61,780 nucleotides of DNA from Amphimedon queenslandica (taxonomy: Eukaryota > Porifera > Demospongiae > Haplosclerida > Niphatidae). Below are positions 55,701-61,780 of this stretch, in pieces; positions within the stretch are counted from its first letter, which is position 1; each line of letters begins with the position of its first letter. Made by a program: the position numbers and the translations under genes. Location: NCBI RefSeq assembly GCF_000090795.2, contig NW_003546318.1, positions 68,374-130,153 of the forward strand, written 5' to 3'. The notes below the pieces were generated by a model that made no database searches, was not told the origin of the DNA, and worked only from the letters and a program-made list of their open reading frames with translations.

Positions 55701-57028
55701 TTCATTTTAAAGTACTGCAATAAAATAATGACCAACAACTCTTACTTTCTGCCTATACATGTACCTCATATACATTATAAGGAGGACTTGTACGTGTACA
55801 TACATTTTTATCTTCTTTCTCTCTCCTCCAGAAAATCTTCACATTTCTTTCCCCGAAGAGGATGAGATTCCTGATGACGCTCAAGACCTCGTCCGTCAGC
55901 TAATGTGCTTTGATCCGATGTATAGGCTGGGGTCGACGGCGAGAGAGGGCGTGTCTGGGGTAAAGTCGCACCCTTTCTTCTCCGAGATAGACTGGAACCT
56001 ATTGCTGAGGACAAAGGCGGAGTTTATACCACAGCTAAGAGGAGATGATGACACCAGTTACTTTGACAGTAAGTCAAATGTTTTTATACATGTTAGTACA
56101 TGCATTTTACAATATATAAGTCAAAAAATACTAAGTTTAACCTCATGTACATGTTGTAGATGTACATTTATTTGTGTTGCATGATTAAAGTCAAGCTCTT
56201 TCTTGATGCTGTGTTGTTGTTCTGGTTGACTGTCCTTCCTTGTTCTTTGAATTAGTGATTGAGCATTTTTAACATTTCTTGGCAATAACTGAAAGATCAT
56301 GCATGTATTTGTACATGTACAGCCTTGTTGATATCTGTTTTAGTATGTAGAATAGCACATGTACATCGATGTATAGGGATTACTAGTTACTGTTTCATTT
56401 CTCTCTCTCTCTCTCTCTCTACAGCTCGTGAAAACAGATATCCTCAAAATGAATTTGCAAGTGACGAGGAACCGGACGGTGATACTGATCAACCCTTTGA
56501 TAACTTCTCCTCTACTGCTCCAAGAATGTACCTCAATGAGAGCTTTAGGTAAGGGCCAGCCACCAAGGAATGAAGCTTGGCAATAAGTTTATTGTCACTC
56601 CATTTACATGTACGATGTATAATGTCAATTGATATAAATATTGAAAAATTTGTATGACTTACATGTGTACTTGAATGCCTTAATTCATATGTTCTACATT
56701 CTTCTATATTTATAGTTGTTTAAACTCTGCCTGTAACACTCATTTAAAATACATTAAACAGCTTTGTACAGTTAATAATGGCACAGAATTTTGTCCCATT
56801 CCCGGATTACTGACTTGTGCTATGTTTACTTTCTAACACAGCTTCCTGGGTTTAAATCTTCTCTTTTCTCTCTCTCTTTGTTAGGATATCACTGACAGAT
56901 TCAACACTCGGCCTTGATGGCTCTAAGGAGGCTAACAGGGACAGCGGTATTGTGGAACAGGAGCCAGCCACCAGCATACTGGAGAAACCTGTTGTAAACA
57001 TTCTCAATGAAACAAGGTATGAATGACA

Positions 57029-57076
<48 letters not shown>

Positions 57077-57262
57077 ATATATTTTTTGCTTAATATGTTT
57101 TTATTCTGCATCTAAATGTGTTCTTTATTAATAATAATAATAATGATAATAATTGTCCAAAATATTCAGTTAAAAATGTGTACATTTACTATTGTATTAC
57201 CTTTTACTATAATGTAATTAATTATGTATTTATTCCTTCTCTCTCTCTCTCTCTCTCTCTTC

Positions 57263-57308
<46 letters not shown>

Positions 57309-60293
57309 GAGTCTGGAGGTGTCGAAGAAGACGAAGAAGAAGAAGGTCCTATCACTAATATTGATGATTTTGACGAGGAACCCTCAACTAACACAATACT
57401 TGCTGACTTGACCTTGCGAGGGACGAGAACACCACTCGCCATCACCCACAGCTACAGTCTAGACGAACGGGAACATCCCCACTCACCCTCGTCCAATGAT
57501 GAGAGACCCATCGTTAGTGGTAGTACTGGGAGGAGTAGTAAGTACAGGCCAAGCAGTGGGGAGAGGATGAAGAGTAAATCGAGACATCATCAGCTGTCTA
57601 ATATTGCAATAACATCAACTTCATTGACCCCTGGTAAGATAATCAGGAAAAAATGTGATAAAAAATTTGAGGTGATTTCAGAGCCTCTTTTGAAAAAACC
57701 ATGGGCTATAGCCTTGGGTATTTTTCAAAAAATTGGCTCGTTTTTTTTTAATGATCATAACTTGAAAAATTATTGTCGGAAACAGCTCAAACTTTCTACG
57801 TAGCATAAGGACATTGATATGCATCAAAAAATGTAATAAAAATTTGGGGTGATTTTGGAGCCATTTTTTGGAAAAAACCATGGGCTATAGCCTTGGGTAT
57901 TTTTCAGAATTTTGACATTTTCTTAAAATGGCCGTAACTCAAAAAATATTTGTCAGAATCAGCTCAAACTTGCTACACAGCATAAGGACATCAATATGTA
58001 TCAGAAAATGTAATAAAAATTTGGGGTGATTTCGGAGCCATTTTTTGGAAAAAACCATGGGCTATAGCCTTGGGTATTTTTCAGAGTTTTGGCGTTTTTC
58101 TTAAAATGGCTGTAACTAGAAAAATATTTGTCGGAATCAGCTCAAACTTGCTACACAGCATAAAGACATCACTATGTATCAGAAAATGTAATAAAAATTT
58201 GGGGTGATTTTGGAGCCATTTTTTGGAAAAAACCATGGGCTCCATGAAAATACCTTAGGTATTTTTCAGAATTTTGACGTTTTCCTAAAATGGCTGTAAC
58301 TCGAAAAATATTTGTCGGAATCAGCTCAAACTTGCTACATAGCATAAGGACATCAATATGTATCAGAAAATGTAATAAAAATTTGGGGTGATTTTGGAGC
58401 CATTTTTTGGAAAAAACCATGGGCTATAGCCTTGGGTATTTTTCAGAATTTTGACATTTTCTTAAAATGGCCGTAACTCAAAAAATATTTGTCAGAATCA
58501 GCTCAAACTTGCTACACAGCATAAGGACATCAATATGTATCAGAAAATGTAATAAAAATTTGGGGTGATTTCGGAGCAATTTTTTGGAAAAAACCATGGG
58601 CTATAGCCTTGGGTATTTTTCAGAGTTTTGGCGTTTTTCTTAAAATGGCTGTAACTAGAAAAATATTTGTCGGAATCAGCTCAAACTTGCTACACAGCAT
58701 AAAGACATCACTATGTATCAGAAAATGTAATAAAAATTTGGAGTGATTTTGGAGCCATTTTTTGGAAAAAACCATGGGCTATAGCCTTGGGTATATTTCA
58801 AGAATTGGCCCGTTTTTAAAAATGCTCATAACTCAAAAAATATTTGTCGGAATCAGCTCAAACTTTCTACATAGCATAAGGACATCAATATACATCAAAA
58901 AATGTAATAAAAATTTGGGGTGATTTTGGAACCATTTTTTAGATAAATCCATGGGCTATTATAGCCTTTGCTTTTTTCAAAAATTGGCCAGTTTTAAAAA
59001 TCAGCTCAAAGTTGATACATTGAATGTCATACAAACTGAGACATTTTTGTAGCCACTTTTTACGATACTCCTTTATTTTTTCTTAGGCGATGGGTCTCCC
59101 TCCAGTCCACGTAACTCAATGGCAGTCACACCAATAGTCATTGCTAATGATCGTAAAGGATATGGAATGACACTCAAACCAATAAGAGTTTATATAGGGG
59201 ACTCCAACAACTATAGAATACATCATATAGTCCAGGTAAGATTATTTTATTTTAAAAATTATGATATTTATTTTTTGTTTTTTTGTTAGTCTGTCGATAA
59301 AGATGGCCCCGCCTACAAAGCTGGGCTAAGACCAAACATGTTAGTGACACACATCAATGGAGAAGTATGTATTTAAACCATCATAAGTATTTAATAAAAC
59401 AATTCTTTCTACTCTGCCCCTTTTCTCTCTCTCTTTTTTAGGCTGTTACTGGACTACAACATGTCCAAGTTGTCAGTTTAATGTTCAAGAACTCGAAGAA
59501 AGACGCGTCTGCGAAGGCAAAAGATTCCAAAGAGCCCAAACACAAGCGTGAAAGAGAAAACTCCATCCTCACCATACACACGATACCATTAGATCAGACG
59601 AGTATAAAGCAAGACTCTAGAAAGAGGATACCATGGCTCGGAAGAAGAATTGGGAAAATTTTACGGAAACATTCGTCTCGTGTCAAGAAGCGTCCTTCTT
59701 TTTTCCGTCGCGGGAAAATGCGAAGCGTTGACACGACCTCGCAGTCTTTCACATCGTCTTTTGGCTCGGGATCTCCGAAACTTTCCTCGTCCCCGAGGAG
59801 GGCGGAGTCAATGAAAGACCGAGTCCGTCAGCACTGGAGAAAATCTGGGAGCGGCAGTACCTCATCAAAACACGGAAAGACCCCGGTATCACCTCTTGCC
59901 CGTTCAACATCACCCGTTGCACTATCAAGCGTCCTTACGCCAAATAGCAGCCCACCCGGCTCCGTACAAAATCTCTCCTCGACCACGCCTCCCAATTCTC
60001 CTCCAACCACTCATAAAGAACGTCACTCGATGTTTGCCGAGTCGAGTCTCCTCACACATACAAAGAAATCCGTGAGCTCTAGCGAGCTTTTCCTATCTAC
60101 CGCAGCGACCAAAAAGAACTCTTCTCCTCATACTTCTCCGCTACTTAAAAGAGCCGTTTCCCCTTCCCCTGAACAGACTTATAAAGTTTCAGGAAGTGGT
60201 GGAGGTAGTGGTGGAAAGACGCGTAAATTCAGTACACTTGAGAGGAGTACGATACCACGAACAAAGAAAGACTCTGTCAGCTTCATAATGTAA
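38876..60293 (+). CDS. Microtubule-associated Ser/Thr (MAST) family kinase
   Basis: Twenty-five exons: 38876-38983, 46689-46958, 48964-49052, 49424-49500, 49632-49695, 51080-51179, 51244-51297, 51886-52022, 52067-52349, 52707-52974, 53335-53393, 53473-53531, 53584-53671, 53887-53973, 54085-54257, 54966-55036, 55098-55211, 55391-55501, 55832-56068, 56425-56548, 56885-57016, 57308-57633, 59087-59235, 59290-59364, 59442-60293; all phases fit, about 1,368 residues. Order: serine-rich N-terminus with the MAST-like RRWSL block, the DUF1908 helical domain (about 280-500), AGC kinase ([42 protein letters not shown]), AGC tail (DDTSYFD), a PDZ domain (about 1022-1110, [25 protein letters not shown]) and a basic, serine-rich tail ending VSFIM. 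Family members bind microtubules and PTEN. The start has a good context (CACCATGT), but linkage of exon 1 across a 7.7-kb intron rests on phase and acidic continuity only. Confidence 0.94.
43747..43872. repeat. Palindromic (ACATGT)n microsatellite, example tract
   Basis: A tract of TACATG/ACATGT hexamers with interspersed ATACATGT and ATATGT variants. The unit is its own reverse complement, so each strand can fold on itself. Similar shorter tracts are spread through 35-56 kb, for example 45058-45075, 46484-46504, 47636-47672, 50917-50932, 51340-51420, 51590-51710 and 53275-53292. Confidence 0.9.
45577..45720. repeat. (GA)n polypurine tract in MAST intron 1
   Basis: About 140 bp of almost pure A/G on the plus strand with GAGA and GGGAGA units. 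Comparable plus-strand purine tracts lie at 50111-50255 and 53672-53800, while most other runs in the gene are pyrimidine on this strand. Confidence 0.93.
47718..47825 (+). other. Possible additional (cassette) exon of MAST
   Basis: A 108-bp open segment sits between ATTGCAG and GTAAGT, matches phase 0 on both sides (46958 and 48964) and encodes 36 residues beginning [10 protein letters not shown]. Including it keeps the frame. I cannot align it to known MAST proteins, so it may be an alternative exon or chance. Confidence 0.35.
48469..48666. mobile_element. Inverted-repeat element, copy 2 (MAST intron)
   Basis: It shares ACCTTTATAATGAGGA, TGTCCCAATTGGTACAAACC and ATTAAGGACAGGTAGTG with the element at 36146-36315. 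A small internal duplication (ATTAAGGACAGGCCAATG) is present here. Its terminal AAAGAGGCTATAGC pairs poorly with its left end, so this copy is more decayed. Confidence 0.7.
49313..49423 (+). repeat. (CT)n tract abutting a MAST splice acceptor
   Basis: About 100 bp of CT and CCCT units run directly into the CTCAG acceptor of the exon starting at 49424 and serve as its polypyrimidine tract. The same arrangement is seen before the exons at 46689, 52707, 54966, 56425 and 57308. Confidence 0.9.
50348..50447. repeat. 20-bp minisatellite in MAST intron
   Basis: Five near-identical units of AGCTCAGTATAATTCAGTAT (some with AACTCAG) occur in tandem, non-coding. Confidence 0.92.
54310..54513. mobile_element. 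Degenerate inverted-repeat element in MAST kinase-domain intron
   Basis: The left end TTAATTTTCGAGGCGTATTA corresponds to the reverse complement of the right end (CAAATTTTCGAGTGTTTAAT) with a few changes, and inner GTGCTCA/TGAGCAC segments also pair. It lies between the exons ending at 54257 and starting at 54966. Confidence 0.55.
57650..59010 (+). repeat. ~180-bp intronic satellite, array 3 with higher-order period
   Basis: About seven monomers of the same family as the arrays at 3236 and 21040, with the consensus on the plus strand (sense to MAST). Two stretches, from 57905 and from 58444, are almost identical over about 300 bp, giving a 539-bp three-monomer higher-order repeat. The array fills the intron between the exons ending at 57633 and starting at 59087. 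Confidence 0.93.
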
Positions 60294-60569
60294 ATATTTC
60301 ATTGTTTATCTTTCTTGTCTCGTTTTGTGCCTAGTCTGTTGGTTTTGCCGTTTTGCTGTTTTTCTTTCTTTTTGTTTTTTCTTGTTTTGCTGTGACTTAC
60401 GTTTACGTCTTGCCTGTTTGTTTTCATAATCAAAATAATAATTATTATTTATATTATTTCACTCTCTCTCCCTTCCTCTAACTCTTGCTTTCTTTGTTCC
60501 TCACCTGTTCATGTGTTATAATTTAAACCTGCTATAATAAATGAAAATGAAATTGTTAAAACACAGGTA
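60294..60569. other. Short intergenic region between MAST and the P-loop gene
   Basis: This 276-bp stretch holds the MAST 3' UTR and any promoter of the next gene. It is T-rich at the left, with ATTATTATTTATATTATTT near 60440-60460, and has an in-frame TAA at 60519 ahead of the next start. No clear core promoter motif was seen. Confidence 0.55.
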
Positions 60570-61780
60570 ATGTTGGCCTCGCCCCGTGAACCAGGCGGGG
60601 TGGCCATGGCTTGCTGCAGTTCTATTTCTTCCCAGACTTCTCTGATGGAACTTATGAGGCTAGAAGACATTGTTATCAGTCGTGAACAGATGAAAATAAT
60701 CAAGTTAGCTCTTGAAGGGTTGGGAATTGAGCAAGATGATAGGTTGTGCTATTACTATGATGGGAGGCTCAATGGTAATCATTGTAGCTTCTATTTAAGC
60801 TCCAAAATAAGTCCCAAGACTTTCTCTGAACTTTATGACAGACTTGTAGTCGAAGTAGGATACAAGGACACTCTGCTAATTTTATATGAGGCATTAGTAG
60901 GAGTAGGTGTAGAAGAAGAGAAGCTGCTAAGCATCAGAAATTATTGTGATAACGAACTCAGTGATAGCATGTATATACATGAAAAGTATCCAGATTTTAG
61001 TACATTACTAGCAATAGGCAATATGGTGTTGTCGATGAGTGATGAGGAGTATAGTAGCCTGTGTTGGAAGTTGAGATTAGCATATTGTTCGCGATTTGAT
61101 TCTGTTGCACTTATATATCGATCTAAAGCATATCAAAGTGATGGAGGGTTTTATAGGTATTTGGATGGTATTTTGAATGATTGCCCAAGAACTAAAGAAT
61201 ATGTTGACATTTATTTTGACAAATTGAAGGTTAAAAAGATGGTAGTGAAAAGAATGAAGTCAGCAAAAACAATATTGCAAGGAGCAATGGCAGAAGGATA
61301 TGTATCTTTAATTAACATAAAGATAATTATTTGTGGGCCTCCGTACGTTGGCAAGACAGCATTCAAGGCTTTATTGCTTAACAAGAAACCTCCTCTTAAA
61401 CACAATAGTATACCCATTGCTGCACGTCCTGTACAAGCCATTGAAATACTAGCTGATGGAGATCAAGTTTGGAAAGAAGTCTCAGATGACGATTTGCTTC
61501 ATATGGTATCTGATACTATAGGAAAGCAATCTGAAGTATCACCTGAAGAGCCTGGTACTCCTGTTATAGGTCCAAAATTATTGCATACAGATGAAAAAAA
61601 CTCCCCATATAAAGTTTCTAGCAGTCCACATAACAATACTTCTCATCATAATACTGTCACTTCTCATCGACCAGCTATAGCAGATTTTGCCTCAAAAAAA
61701 ATTATGAAGAAATTAGCTTCTCCTGGAATAAGCAAAGAAGAACCACCCAAGTTACATGAATCTACATGGATTCGTCTGAT
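60570..61780 (+). CDS. Sponge P-loop NTPase/GTPase-like protein (3' end beyond window)
   Basis: A single open frame of at least 403 codons runs to the right edge without introns. An in-frame TAA at 60519 lies upstream; the first ATG is at 60570, but the ATG at 60606 has a better context (GGCCATGG). Residues 1-250 are helical, include EDIVISREQMKIIKLALEGL and TLLILYEALVGVG, and might contain death-fold domains. Residues 256-263 (GPPYVGKT) form a Walker A motif preceded by hydrophobic IKIIIC. The following IPIAARPVQAIEI and WKEVSDDDLLHMV segments resemble a switch-like region of Roc/Ras-type P-loop proteins. After that the sequence becomes serine/histidine-rich and low in complexity. Function is unknown; large sponge families combining P-loop and death-fold domains are a plausible home. 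An acceptor-like ACACAG just before the ATG means an upstream exon cannot be excluded. Confidence 0.72.
   Translation, partial: MLASPREPGGVAMACCSSISSQTSLMELMRLEDIVISREQMKIIKLALEGLGIEQDDRLCYYYDGRLNGNHCSFYLSSKISPKTFSELYDRLVVEVGYKDTLLILYEALVGVGVEEEKLLSIRNYCDNELSDSMYIHEKYPDFSTLLAIGNMVLSMSDEEYSSLCWKLRLAYCSRFDSVALIYRSKAYQSDGGFYRYLDGILNDCPRTKEYVDIYFDKLKVKKMVVKRMKSAKTILQGAMAEGYVSLINIKIIICGPPYVGKTAFKALLLNKKPPLKHNSIPIAARPVQAIEILADGDQVWKEVSDDDLLHMVSDTIGKQSEVSPEEPGTPVIGPKLLHTDEKNSPYKVSSSPHNNTSHHNTVTSHRPAIADFASKKIMKKLASPGISKEEPPKLHESTWIRL

Noticed and set aside
58172..58420. Minus-strand open frame in satellite array 3
   Set aside because: It is made of satellite monomers, lacks a start conserved among monomers and has no protein resemblance.

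Overview
The window is eukaryotic and reads like a marine demosponge scaffold; Amphimedon queenslandica is the best guess. The reasons are many short GT-AG introns (about 47-110 bp), AT-rich introns, animal-type genes (filamin, ABCC, astacin, ORC1, MAST kinase), an expanded Kelch/ZU5/CARD type of gene, abundant small inverted-repeat elements and scaffold gaps (N at 20686-20919 and 32172-32181). The species assignment is inference. Exon borders were placed by hand from splice motifs, reading-frame phase and protein-family resemblance.

Left part (1-24.4 kb, all minus strand): two tandem filamin genes, the first running off the left edge and the second complete (two CH domains plus 16 filamin repeats), followed by a 28-exon ABCC/MRP4-like transporter interrupted by an assembly gap. 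A filamin-1 intron and an ABCC intron carry arrays of the same ~180-bp satellite.

Middle (24.4-38.9 kb): a secreted astacin metalloprotease (+) diverges from the ABCC gene. Next comes the most interesting locus (27.75-33.68 kb, +): a six-blade Kelch propeller, coiled coil, ZU5, UPA-like sandwich and CARD-like start, then a 10-N gap, then a second ZU5-UPA-CARD module. ZU5-UPA-CARD is the effector order of vertebrate CARD8/NLRP1; here a Kelch propeller takes the sensor position. It converges on ORC1 (-, 33.87-38.61 kb), which has BAH, AAA+ and winged-helix domains plus an acidic run and an AT-hook minisatellite.

Right part (38.9-61.8 kb, +): a 25-exon MAST-family kinase shares a 267-bp divergent promoter region with ORC1. 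Its introns are unusually large and filled with (CT)n/(GA)n, the palindromic hexamer ACATGT and a third satellite array. A P-loop NTPase-like gene starts 276 bp after the MAST stop and runs off the right edge. The genes do not form an operon; the Kelch-ZU5-UPA-CARD gene, and perhaps the P-loop gene, look like innate-immunity or cell-death components.
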